Position numbers and translations under genes: made by a program. A stretch of 23,629 bases of DNA from an uncultured Lachnospiraceae bacterium. Its GTDB lineage: Bacteria; Bacillota; Clostridia; Lachnospirales; Lachnospiraceae. Below are positions 6,345 to 13,978 of this stretch, piece by piece. Positions within the stretch are counted from its first letter, which is position 1. Each line of letters opens with the position of its first letter. Below the pieces are notes generated by a model. The model saw only the letters and a list, made by a program, of their open reading frames with translations. It had not been told where the DNA came from and did no database searches. The stretch lies in NCBI GenBank assembly GCA_910585075.1, contig CAJUED010000041.1:12372-36000 (forward strand), in the 5' to 3' direction.

Positions 6345-8969
6345 ATGTATCACGAAAAAGAAACCGGAAAAGTAAAATATTACATTTCATATACAATAGC
6401 ATTTTTTATTGTTTCTCTGATTGTTTTTTTGCCATTTTTGCTTCGCGGAAATAACCTGGTATCCGCGGCTGACAGCTACAATCAATTTTATCCTACATAT
6501 ACATATATCAGTCAATACATCAAAGAATTCTTTCAATGTCTGATTCATCGCAATTCCATTCCTATGTTCGATTTTTCTATCGGTTTTGGAAATGATATTA
6601 TCACTACCCTGAATTACTATGGTTTAGGTGATATTTTTTATATAACCGCATTTTTAGCATCAAAACAATCGTCTGAAGTATTCCTGACTTTAACTATTCT
6701 TTTAAAAATTTATGCTGCAGGAATTTCTTTTTCTATATGGGGCAGATATCATCAATTGTCTTCTCCTGCTTTATTGGCAGCATCAATTTTCTATGCATTC
6801 AGTGGTTTCACTTATTCTTTTGGCCTTTTATTTCCAACTTTTATGCTTGCGCAGGTAACTCTGCCTTTATTTATACTTGGATTAGATATGCTGATAGAAG
6901 CTGACCAAACATGGAAAATATCAAAAGTACTGATTTTATCCATATTTATACAGGCTTTAAATGGTTTTTATTTTTTATATATGGAAACTGTTTTTGGTAT
7001 TATTTATTTTTTGGTCAGATTTTTTGTTTTAAACAGAAAAAAATTGAAAAAGTTTATTTTTTGCGCCTGCAACGCAGTATGGCAGTATCTTTTAGGCATA
7101 GGAATGGCTTCTTTTTTCTTTGTACCTGTTTTATTAGAATTTTTGAAGTCTCCAAGAAGTGAAGAAACTTCCTTTTCATTAGGAAAAATCATAGAACTAT
7201 ACCCCATAAAAGCATGGTGTGAACGGCTGGAAGGCTTATTAACCGCTCCTGGATACGGCAGTGGGCTTGGTCTGTGCGCTATCGCCGTGGTGTGCATTAT
7301 ATTCATATACTCTACACATAAATATACGGAATCAAAAATTTTATTCTTATTATTAGGTGTCAGCTATTGTCTTCCCATAACCGGAAGCATCATGAATGGA
7401 TTCTCTTATTCAACAGAACGCTGGCTTTTTCTTTTATACTTTCTTATTGCATCCATAATTGCCCGAATCCTCCCTGAATTAGAGCATATATCTAATCGTT
7501 GTTTGATTCTTCCGGTTCTCATATTTACTGTCTGGATTGCCGCTTCATTTGCAATGAATGGAGTAAACATACAAACCATGCTTCGGATACTTATAGTGGG
7601 GGTAAGCTGGTCAAGTGTTCTTTATGTCCTTATGAAAAAAGTGAAATTGCCTCTCTTGTCAACAGAGGGACTATTATCTATACTGGCAATAACGGGTGTT
7701 ATTTTAGTTGGTGTTTTTAATAATTATCCTGTATTTGTAGGGGGAAAAGGATTTTCCGCAATGTTTTTAAGTGGAGATACATATGAACATATTGCTGACA
7801 GTAAATTTGCCCAGTATGCAAAAGCAGATTCTTTAAATAAAGATGTATTGAGAACAGATATCTATGACACTTGTCAAAATGCCGGAACAATTATAAATGC
7901 AAACGGAACGTCCTCCTATTACTCTATTACCAATCCAAGTATTTATTACTTTTTAAATGAATATATTGTGTCCCCTGGCATTGAAGGTTCTTCATTTACC
8001 TTTACAGGATTAGACAGCAGATTATCTCTTGAAATGTTACTATCGGTAGGAAGCTATACTGACACTATAGAAGCTCAAAAAGTATATGCAAATCCTTATG
8101 TACTACCGTTAGGCTTTACCTTCGACTCTTATATTTTAACTGAAGATGCGCAAAATGAAGATGTTTTGGACCGCAATGCCGCCCTGATTGATATTCTTAC
8201 ACTGGATACCCCCCCCCAAAGTAAAAGTCTAATTCAGGAAACACAGTTAACACATCAATGGCAAAAAATTGAAATCACTCCAACATATGAAAATATTCAT
8301 ACTGCCGACAATATTTTAACTGTTAATCCAAACAGTATAATCCATATTCCATTAAATGAAACCGAGCTCTCTGCGGAAAAAGAATATTACTTATATTTTA
8401 ACAGCATTATATATATGGAAGATGAAATATATCAGGATATAGATATTGAAGGTAAAAAAATACGTCTGCGCCCATTGGGAAGTTATTCCGGACAAAATAA
8501 TACTTTTATGGTAAAGGTTCCACTGACACCTGAACTTCTGAAGAAAAAAAGTATAGACATCTTTTTTCCCAGTGATGGCATATATTCCCTTGATACAATA
8601 GAATTAAGGGCACTGGATATTTCTACTTATGCGGAAATATATCAAGACAGAAAAGAAGTTTGTTTACAAAATCTCACAATAACAGGAAATGAAATCAGCG
8701 GAACCATACACCCAGAAACTGATAAACTTTTATTTATGAGTATTCCCTATAGCAGTGGTTGGAAATGCTATGTTGATAAAAACGAAACCCCCATCATAAA
8801 GGCAAATATTGGATTTTGTGCTGTTGAAATACCGGCAGGCGAGCATACAGTTATTTGGAAATATTGTACTCCCGGTTTGAAATCAGGACTCCTCGTATCA
8901 ATGATTTCCTGGTTACTGTTCATTTTGCTTCTCATAAATAGTAAAATTAGCCGTAGGGGTTTTCTTTGA
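6345..8969 (+). CDS. YfhO-like multi-pass membrane protein
   Basis: About 874 residues. The first half carries many hydrophobic segments, the first (YTIAFFIVSLIVFLPFLLRG) right after a basic start. It is followed by the extracytoplasmic SAADSYNQFYPTY stretch typical of YfhO/GT-C-fold proteins. About 320 residues of outward-facing domain and one C-terminal segment (SGLLVSMISWLLFILLLINS) complete it. Bacillus YfhO takes part in glycosylating lipoteichoic acid, so a role in moving sugars onto envelope polymers is plausible, but the substrate is unknown. Start: ATG 6345, or GTG 6342, behind GAAAGGTG (6324-6331). Upstream ATGs at 6276 and 6312 lack good sites. The gene is clearly AT-richer than its left neighbours, which suggests separate origin. 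A C9 run lies in the coding sequence. Confidence 0.82.
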   Translation: MYHEKETGKVKYYISYTIAFFIVSLIVFLPFLLRGNNLVSAADSYNQFYPTYTYISQYIKEFFQCLIHRNSIPMFDFSIGFGNDIITTLNYYGLGDIFYITAFLASKQSSEVFLTLTILLKIYAAGISFSIWGRYHQLSSPALLAASIFYAFSGFTYSFGLLFPTFMLAQVTLPLFILGLDMLIEADQTWKISKVLILSIFIQALNGFYFLYMETVFGIIYFLVRFFVLNRKKLKKFIFCACNAVWQYLLGIGMASFFFVPVLLEFLKSPRSEETSFSLGKIIELYPIKAWCERLEGLLTAPGYGSGLGLCAIAVVCIIFIYSTHKYTESKILFLLLGVSYCLPITGSIMNGFSYSTERWLFLLYFLIASIIARILPELEHISNRCLILPVLIFTVWIAASFAMNGVNIQTMLRILIVGVSWSSVLYVLMKKVKLPLLSTEGLLSILAITGVILVGVFNNYPVFVGGKGFSAMFLSGDTYEHIADSKFAQYAKADSLNKDVLRTDIYDTCQNAGTIINANGTSSYYSITNPSIYYFLNEYIVSPGIEGSSFTFTGLDSRLSLEMLLSVGSYTDTIEAQKVYANPYVLPLGFTFDSYILTEDAQNEDVLDRNAALIDILTLDTPPQSKSLIQETQLTHQWQKIEITPTYENIHTADNILTVNPNSIIHIPLNETELSAEKEYYLYFNSIIYMEDEIYQDIDIEGKKIRLRPLGSYSGQNNTFMVKVPLTPELLKKKSIDIFFPSDGIYSLDTIELRALDISTYAEIYQDRKEVCLQNLTITGNEISGTIHPETDKLLFMSIPYSSGWKCYVDKNETPIIKANIGFCAVEIPAGEHTVIWKYCTPGLKSGLLVSMISWLLFILLLINSKISRRGFL
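8209..8217 (+). repeat. C9 homopolymer inside the YfhO-like gene
   Basis: Nine consecutive C residues in an AT-rich gene, encoding part of Thr-Pro-Pro. A gain or loss of one base would frameshift the protein about 250 residues before its end. As written the frame is open. Such runs are classic slippage sites. Confidence 0.85.
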
Positions 8970-9065
8970 ACAGTGTAACTATTTTGAGGCTGATTAGAAG
9001 ATTAATTTTTAGGGTTTTATGTTTAATTTTCAACCTTTATATCCAATTCCGCAATCAGATAATTT

Positions 9066-9908
9066 TTAATATCTGTAATGTGCTGCCTGAAATAATTGGA
9101 TTTCATCCCCACTGTGCACATACACAAGCTGCTCCCCCATCATCTCTTTCATCAGCTGATAGGGCAGCTCCCCCGTGCAGTGTCCCGTGTAAAATATGCT
9201 GTCCCACTTTTTCAGCCGAACGGCAATTTCTTTTATAGTCTCTATATCTTCCTCCGTGTAATTCTTCTTTTTCATATGGAAACCGCTGATTACCGCATCC
9301 GGAGCTGCCCTATAAATCTCCCTGTATTTTTCAAGGATATTCAAAATACCATTGTGGGCGCAGCCAGACATCAAAACTTTTTTGCCATCTTCGGTAATCA
9401 CAACATACTGTTCATGTAAAAATTCATCCTGATAGAAAGCCCCATCCCTTTTCACCTTAAGCTCCCTGTTTCCGGAGGGCCACAGTTTTCGCCCTGTCAC
9501 ATTGGTAAAAACGGAAATTTCATCATCTATTTCCCTGTCCCCCTCCATCAGCACCACCCCGGGAAGCTCCATAATCCGTGAATCTATCCCTATGTATTTC
9601 TCCATCTCGTCATTTTTATGGTAGTACTCCTCTCCGGCCAGCTTCTGCATCAGGATTTTCGCGTCCGGGTTCACGCCTGCAAAGCCAAGAATCCCTCCGC
9701 CATGGTCGTAATGTCCATGGCTTAAAATCACCAAATCCACTGTTCTCAGGTCCACCCCAAGCTTTTGTGCATTTTGAAGAAACGCATCGGACGCACCTGT
9801 GTCCACAAGCATCCTGTGCTTTTTTGTTTCCACATAAAAACTCAGGCCGTGCTCAGATAAGCAGCCGCTCCTGCCTTCCGTATTTTCAATTAAGTTAATT
9901 ATTCTCAT
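9066..9908 (-). CDS. Metallo-beta-lactamase-fold hydrolase (COG1237-like)
   Basis: 280 residues with a full metal-binding set: H64, H66, D68 and H69 in SHGHYDHGG, H185 in SGCAHNG, and H211 or H243 (TGHCTGE) as later ligands. SGCAHNGILNIL matches the COG1237 branch, often annotated as dihydropterin-ribofuranosyl-aminobenzene-phosphate synthase-like. The true substrate cannot be told from sequence. It is cytoplasmic, with no signal peptide. The start at 9908 (MRIINLIENTEG) is preferred over a 16-residue longer form because GGAGGT lies 6 bases before it. It converges with the YfhO-like gene; the 96-base gap holds only a weak hairpin (9056-9075). No operon partner is visible. Confidence 0.88.
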   Translation of the reverse strand: MRIINLIENTEGRSGCLSEHGLSFYVETKKHRMLVDTGASDAFLQNAQKLGVDLRTVDLVILSHGHYDHGGGILGFAGVNPDAKILMQKLAGEEYYHKNDEMEKYIGIDSRIMELPGVVLMEGDREIDDEISVFTNVTGRKLWPSGNRELKVKRDGAFYQDEFLHEQYVVITEDGKKVLMSGCAHNGILNILEKYREIYRAAPDAVISGFHMKKKNYTEEDIETIKEIAVRLKKWDSIFYTGHCTGELPYQLMKEMMGEQLVYVHSGDEIQLFQAAHYRY

Positions 9909-9981
9909 AACGATACCTCCGCCGTACCTTCCAGTCCTTCCAAAGATTTGTTTCACCGAAACGGGAAGTTTAAAGTAAAAA

Positions 9982-10224
9982 TCATCTTATTTCCCTCAAA
10001 ATGTGTGCTTCAATCTGTGTCAAACGGATTTTTTTAGTCATATTCCTCTGTGCTTCGCCAGTGTCAGTCACACAGGCAAGCCATGTTTTCGAGGGGATAA
10101 AGCCCTTATGCGGTGCAAGGACAATTTCTTTATCGGACAGGTCACATTGCTTTCTTGTGCTGGAAACCGTACCCTTGTAGAGATAGCAGGCATTGTAACC
10201 TGTAAAATCATTTCCTATGGAATT
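9982..10224 (-). pseudogene. Fragment of a large serine recombinase (TnpX/resolvase type)
   Basis: An open frame of 80 codons with no start codon at its head, bounded upstream by a TAA at 10225. The core includes GYNACYLYKG, then DLSDKEIVLAPHKGFIPS and KTWLAC. That matches my memory of the recombinase-domain region just before the zinc ribbon in large serine recombinases of Clostridia conjugative and mobilizable elements. The catalytic N-terminal domain is missing, and after LAC the sequence departs from the family before a stop at 9982, so this is a deletion remnant. The assignment rests on recognition of a short stretch, not on a search. It marks the left side of the AT-rich accessory block. 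Confidence 0.6.
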
Positions 10225-10271
10225 TTATATCAAACAAATCATACCGTTTAGGGGGCTGTTTTTCAAGTATC

Positions 10272-10514
10272 TTACGCATATTTCTTAAAAATCTGATAAA
10301 GCCTTGTGGAAATTTCCTGTCGGACTTCCTGCTCTGATTTTTTCTGAAAGGCGGGGTAGATATTGGTTACTGTCAGCCTTATTTTATCTATGGAAAGACT
10401 TTCTTCCGTGAAATGTTTTTCTTCGTTGGAAAGTCTTTCCATTCGTATCTGGGTATCGGGTGCTGGAGAGTTGTCAGCTTTTAATATAAATTTTATTTCC
10501 CGGTGCTTGTGCAT
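10272..10514 (-). CDS. Small charged protein, probably from a mobile element
   Basis: 80 residues from ATG 10514 (MHKHREIKFILKADNSPAPD). It is highly charged, with a helical second half (IRLTVTNIYPAF, then KKSEQEVRQEISTRLYQIF) and no membrane segment. I do not recognise a named family. The style and place, directly upstream of a recombinase fragment on the same strand, suggest a conserved accessory ORF of a Clostridia integrative element. The start overlaps the stop of another short frame (TGATG), but there is no clear ribosome site, so expression is doubtful. It may be a leftover. Confidence 0.45.
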   Translation of the reverse strand: MHKHREIKFILKADNSPAPDTQIRMERLSNEEKHFTEESLSIDKIRLTVTNIYPAFQKKSEQEVRQEISTRLYQIFKKYA

Positions 10515-10515
10515 C

Positions 10516-10572
10516 AAACTTGTAACCGATACCTAACACGGTTTTTATACATCTTTCCCATGCTACCACCAC
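10516..10572 (-). pseudogene. Scrap resembling the C-terminal end of an OmpR-type response regulator
   Basis: In one minus frame the codons at 10516-10551 read CIKTVLGIGYKF, which fits the conserved end of the winged-helix domain of OmpR/PhoB regulators (usual form YIKTVxGxGYKF). Upstream in that frame is a stop at 10573-10575, and nothing else of such a gene remains. The match is only 12 residues, so chance is possible. If real, it is another broken piece of the mobile element lying between the MATE gene and the recombinase remnant. Confidence 0.35.
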
Positions 10573-10649
10573 CTAACTGTAATGTTCCTATGATTGTATC
10601 GTCTGAAAAATGATAACCAAACCATAAAAGAAATCGGTAAATATATATT

Positions 10650-12005
10650 TCAGTTAAATAATTCCTTTTTTTTGCATATAAATCGTATATATGCAATTGC
10701 CAGTATAACAACGGTTAGTGTTTCAGCAAATGGCTGTGCGGCGATTATTCCGGTCACATTCCATATTTTGGAGAAAATAAGCAATGCCGGAACCATTAAC
10801 ACAATCTTACCAATCACAATACCAACCGTAGCGGTTTTCCATTGTCCCATTGCTTGAAAAATAGCATTAAACAACTCTAAAAAGCCAATCCCGAAAATAC
10901 TGAAAATGTAGATACGGAGAAAACCTACTGCCACTGGCATTACATCTGCAATCGGTAAAAATAAACGAACCATTGCATTTGGAAACAGCATGACAAAGCA
11001 AAAACACGCTAATGTATATATCCCCATAACAACCATTGAACCATTGATAAGGGATTTTGTGCGTTTTCCCAAAGCAGCGTTATAATTGTATGAAATCAGC
11101 GGACGGACACCTTGCTCAATACCAATAGCAATTTGCAGAAATGCGTTTCCCAATTTTTGAACAACACCCCATGCAGCAAGATCCGCCTGTGTCCCATGTA
11201 TACCTAATAAGTAATTACGCAGGAAATCTACGCAGTTCATCAGAAAAATACTCAATCCTGCCGGAATGCCAATAGACAGTACACTTTTGCAAATACCATT
11301 ATTAGCAGAATATCCCCGTGGATTAAGGGCAATAACAGTCACGTTTCGTCTCTTGTAATATTGGAATAAGAAAAATGCCATAGAGCAATAATTTGAGATA
11401 CAAGTAGCCATACCTGCCCCCGCAATTCCCTGTTTGAAAACAAAAATAAATATCGGGTCAAGAACCACATTCAGTAATCCTGCTCCGGCAATTCCAATAC
11501 CTGCAAGTTTTGTTTCTCCCTCTGCCGTAAATAATTGAGCCATTACTTGTGAAAAGACCATAGGGACACATGCTACATGCAAAACCCAAAGGACATATCC
11601 TTGACAAAATCCGTAAGAATTTTCGTCTGCGCCTAAAATCCCCAAAAGTTGTTTTTCAAACAGAAAGATGATTAAGGAAATCACGGCAATGACAGTGATT
11701 GCTGTATATATGGCAAATACGGAAAATGTTTTTGCCCTCTTAGGATTTTTTGTTCCCAGAGAAGCAGCTACATTTGCGTTTCCTCCTGCACCAAAAATTG
11801 TAGCGATTACAGTCATTGTCATAACCAAAGGGAGTGTAACAGTCATTGCAGAAATTTGGAACGTATCCCCTGTCCTGCCTACAAAAAAGGCATCTGTTAA
11901 GTTTAGTATTAGTGTTGCAAGCTGGCTGATTACAGCAGGCAGAATAAATTTTGATAATGCTTTTGGCACACTAAGACTTTCAAAGACATTTGTATTGTTA
12001 TTCAA
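10650..12005 (-). CDS. MATE-family multidrug exporter
   Basis: 451 residues, about 12 membrane segments in two similar halves, normal for MATE transporters that expel cationic drugs or metabolites using a Na+ or H+ gradient. Typical features: PAVISQLATLILNLTDAFFVGR near the N-terminus, FGAGGNANVAASLG after segment two, and QGVRPLISYNYNA in the second half. The start is TTG at 12005, with AGGAGG 8 bases before it. It lies downstream of a MarR-family gene on the same strand. A perfect dyad (12032-12045) sits in the 80-base gap and matches one at the marR promoter, so MarR control is likely. The gene is AT-rich relative to the hydrolase and nucleoside genes on either side. Confidence 0.93.
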   Translation of the reverse strand: MNNNTNVFESLSVPKALSKFILPAVISQLATLILNLTDAFFVGRTGDTFQISAMTVTLPLVMTMTVIATIFGAGGNANVAASLGTKNPKRAKTFSVFAIYTAITVIAVISLIIFLFEKQLLGILGADENSYGFCQGYVLWVLHVACVPMVFSQVMAQLFTAEGETKLAGIGIAGAGLLNVVLDPIFIFVFKQGIAGAGMATCISNYCSMAFFLFQYYKRRNVTVIALNPRGYSANNGICKSVLSIGIPAGLSIFLMNCVDFLRNYLLGIHGTQADLAAWGVVQKLGNAFLQIAIGIEQGVRPLISYNYNAALGKRTKSLINGSMVVMGIYTLACFCFVMLFPNAMVRLFLPIADVMPVAVGFLRIYIFSIFGIGFLELFNAIFQAMGQWKTATVGIVIGKIVLMVPALLIFSKIWNVTGIIAAQPFAETLTVVILAIAYIRFICKKKELFN

Positions 12006-12031
12006 TGTTATTTCCTCCTGTTATAATATTT

Positions 12032-12045
12032 GTTTGCAAGCAAAC
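12032..12045. promoter_or_regulatory. Probable MarR operator before the MATE gene
   Basis: GTTTGC-AA-GCAAAC, a perfect 6-2-6 inverted repeat 27 bases ahead of the exporter's TTG start. The same 14-base pattern with one change recurs at 12536-12549 next to the marR -10 box. I see no good promoter in this gap, so the site may act as a roadblock or at a weak internal promoter. Confidence 0.6.
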
Positions 12046-12085
12046 TATAAGAGGATAAAAAAGAAAATATAGCTCATTTCCATTT

Positions 12086-12517
12086 TTATTCTTCTAAAGC
12101 ATTACGCAGTTTTTCATAAAGCCGGTCAAAGGCTATAAAATCTTCCTCTGATAAAACTTCTGAAAAAAATTGGTTTAATTCTTCTGATTTTATAAGATTG
12201 TGCGTTCGGAAATTCTTTCCACGCTCAGTTAAGGCAACAATTTTTTTTCTTGCGTCCTCTGTACTATTCATTCTCGAAATAAACCCTTTTTGTTCCAAAA
12301 GAAGCAGCATTTTGGAAGTAGTGGCTCTATTGATTACAAGAGCTTTTTCAATATCCTTTTGTGTAACTTCATGATTCTTATTTTCATATAGATAATCAAT
12401 GACTAAAAAACCGGAATGACTGATAAAAGGGTATTCATCATTCGTAAATAGTGCATAAACTTTTTTTGTAATCAGATTATTAAGATGTTTAATTTTCAGT
12501 CCAAATGCGGTATGCAA
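12086..12517 (-). CDS. MarR-family transcriptional regulator
   Basis: 143 residues. The winged-helix core spans about residues 30-105: recognition region VTQKDIEKALVINRATTSKMLLLLEQ, then the wing with ISRMNSTEDARKKIVALTERG, where the D-x-R motif is typical of MarR. The flanking helices form the dimer. MarR proteins usually repress their own operon until a ligand binds. I chose TTG at 12517 because AGAGGTG lies 6 bases before it. A GTG at 12526 would add three residues but lies inside that site. It is the first gene of a likely marR-MATE operon with a consensus promoter and a dyad at the transcription start. Confidence 0.9.
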   Translation of the reverse strand: MHTAFGLKIKHLNNLITKKVYALFTNDEYPFISHSGFLVIDYLYENKNHEVTQKDIEKALVINRATTSKMLLLLEQKGFISRMNSTEDARKKIVALTERGKNFRTHNLIKSEELNQFFSEVLSEEDFIAFDRLYEKLRNALEE

Positions 12518-12535
12518 AAGTTTCACCTCTTTTTA

Positions 12536-12549
12536 GTTTGCTAGCATAC
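12536..12549. promoter_or_regulatory. Probable MarR operator at the marR promoter
   Basis: GTTTGC-TA-GCATAC, a 6-2-6 inverted repeat with one mismatch, abutting the -10 box and covering the expected transcription start. It matches the dyad in front of the exporter (12032-12045) in 11 of 14 bases, the changes being two in the central pair and one in the right arm. Binding here would give auto-repression. Confidence 0.6.
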
Positions 12550-12578
12550 ATTATATGTATCAATATATATTTTGTCAA
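12550..12578 (-). promoter_or_regulatory. Consensus promoter of marR
   Basis: Read on the minus strand: TTGACA (12578-12573), exactly 17 bases, TATAAT (12555-12550). Both boxes are perfect matches to the sigma-A consensus. The candidate operator lies directly downstream. Confidence 0.88.
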
Positions 12579-12682
12579 GGTTGAGAGTTTTATGCCTTTC
12601 CATTCCCTCTGCTTAACCGGAAAAATCAGTGTACTATTCAAAAACAGATAGGAAAGGAATCAACTGGTGCAACGCAGGTTAA

Positions 12683-12846
12683 TATGATATCATATAACTA
12701 AACGGAACAGGCCTGACAGGCCTGCGCATTTACTGCGCTGACCGTACCAAAGAGTAGTGGCCCTAAGTATCCGGCCCATCTCAAAGCGATTCAGGATGAC
12801 CGGATACCGTAGCAGTGAAGCAAGGCCGAATTGACACCATATCATA
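12683..12846 (+). ncRNA. Candidate structured leader RNA upstream of the nucleoside hydrolase
   Basis: Within the 427-base gap before the nucleoside hydrolase, a GC-richer stretch can fold as a closed unit. Closing stem: TATGATAT/ATATCATA (12683-12690 with 12839-12846). A small junction is closed by ACGG/CCGT (12702-12705 with 12742-12745) and contains CAGGCCT-GAC-AGGCCTG (12708-12724) and a CGC/GCG hairpin. A long arm follows, with GTATCCGG/CCGGATAC (12767-12774 with 12800-12807) and inner CATC/GATG. I compared it by eye with common riboswitch consensus elements and found no match. No clear promoter or terminator was seen, and the strand is assumed from the downstream gene. The rest of the gap holds only the marR promoter region. 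Confidence 0.4.
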
Positions 12847-12953
12847 CAATGAACATTACCTGTTTCTCTGTCAAATTACTGTCGGATGCTTTGGTATGAG
12901 GATGCCCAGGAAGATATCTGCACTTTCAGGAGAAACAAGAATGGAGGGATTAC

Positions 12954-13931
12954 ATGAGCGAAACACAGACAATTCAGGACTGGGACGAAATCATTGGTAT
13001 TAAGCCCCTGAAAAAAACAATCGACGACGCCCGGCTTATCGCCCGCTTAGAAAAGCCAAAAGGAACCGTGGACGTCATTTTGGACACGGACACTTACAAC
13101 GAAATTGACGACCAGTTTGCCCTGGCATACTTAATCAAGTCAAATGAAAAGTTAAATCTAAAGGCCATCTATGCGGCTCCCTTTTACAACCATCATTCCC
13201 AGGGGCCCGGTGACGGCATGGAAAAAAGCTATCATGAGATTTTAAAGGTTCTGAAATTGATGGAGCGTCCGGAATTTGAAAAGGTCACTTACAGAGGCTC
13301 AACGGCTTATCTGCCAAATGAAAAGGAGCCTGTGGTTTCACCTGCCGCCCAGGACCTTGTGCGTCGGGCAATGGAAAGAGCGGACGACAATCCTCTTTAT
13401 GTGGTTGCAATCGGCGCCATCACCAATATTGCCTCCGCTATTTTGCTTGAGCCTGCAATCATACACAAAATCGTGGTCATCTGGCTTGGAGGAAACGCCC
13501 ACGACTGGCATAATAACCGGGAGTTTAATCTGTATCAGGATGTCGCCGCCGCAAGAATTGTATTCGGCTGCGGGGTTCCACTTGTGCAGCTCCCCTGTAT
13601 GGGCGTGGTGTCCACCTTTACCACTACAGGCCCGGAACTGACCTACTGGCTGAAGGGAAAAAATGCCCTGTGCGATTATCTGCTTGAAAACACTGTCCGG
13701 GAGGCCGAGCTTGTGGGACAGAGTAAATGTTGGAGCCGCGCCATCTGGGACGTTACCGCTGTGGCATGGCTTTTAGACCGGCGCTTTATGTTTGAGCGCT
13801 TAGAGCCCAGCCCTATCCCGGAATATGACGACCGGTGGGCCTTTGACAGGAGGAGACATTTTATCAAATATGTCTATGGCATCAACCGTGACCCGCTGTT
13901 TGAAGATTTATTTACAAAGTTGGCAAAATAA
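12954..13931 (+). CDS. Nucleoside hydrolase (inosine-uridine preferring family)
   Basis: 325 residues. It should cleave the N-glycosidic bond of ribonucleosides to give a base and ribose. The calcium-binding N-terminal motif is DTDTYNEIDD (44-53), a variant of the usual DTDPGxDD with the Asp residues kept. Other family marks are GAITNIASAI (154-163), the ribose-contact region NREFNLYQDVAAARIVF (188-204), and late Asp D266 in IWDVTAVAWL. It is cytoplasmic. The start has a GGAGGG site 5-6 bases before the ATG. The ribokinase gene follows on the same strand after 102 bases with a terminator-like hairpin between, so the pair forms a ribose-salvage route. A folded leader candidate lies upstream. 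Confidence 0.9.
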   Translation: MSETQTIQDWDEIIGIKPLKKTIDDARLIARLEKPKGTVDVILDTDTYNEIDDQFALAYLIKSNEKLNLKAIYAAPFYNHHSQGPGDGMEKSYHEILKVLKLMERPEFEKVTYRGSTAYLPNEKEPVVSPAAQDLVRRAMERADDNPLYVVAIGAITNIASAILLEPAIIHKIVVIWLGGNAHDWHNNREFNLYQDVAAARIVFGCGVPLVQLPCMGVVSTFTTTGPELTYWLKGKNALCDYLLENTVREAELVGQSKCWSRAIWDVTAVAWLLDRRFMFERLEPSPIPEYDDRWAFDRRRHFIKYVYGINRDPLFEDLFTKLAK

Positions 13932-13939
13932 AGGATAAA

Positions 13940-13976
13940 TTGAAAAAACAGGAATGTATTCCTGAAGATTTTTCAA
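13940..13976 (+). terminator. Hairpin after the nucleoside hydrolase
   Basis: The outer arms TTGAAAAA/TTTTTCAA (13940-13947 with 13969-13976) and inner arms CAGGAAT/ATTCCTG (13949-13955 with 13958-13964) make a long stem with a small bulge. The T-run is in the second arm. It may terminate or attenuate transcription between the hydrolase and the ribokinase. Repeat copy B follows 3 bases later. Confidence 0.6.
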
Positions 13977-13978
13977 TC

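Noticed and set aside
10003..10251. 82-codon plus-strand frame
   Set aside because: It is the opposite strand of the recombinase fragment, which has recognisable protein content on the minus strand.
10514..10711. 65-codon minus frame ending MGKMYKNRVRYRLQV
   Set aside because: It overlaps the end of the MATE gene, and its tail is a different frame of the stretch that reads like an OmpR-regulator end; not a convincing protein.
12683..12846. Known riboswitch classes (purine, TPP, SAM, lysine, T-box, fluoride, THF, guanidine) for the folded leader
   Set aside because: None of the conserved core motifs I know could be found by eye; left unassigned.
12831..12859. TTGACA at 12831 as a promoter for the nucleoside hydrolase
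   Set aside because: No acceptable -10 box at 16-18 bases; TACAAT at 12845 is only 8 bases away.
12815..13003. 62-codon plus frame at the start of the nucleoside hydrolase
   Set aside because: It overlaps the folded leader and the true start in another frame; no ribosome site.
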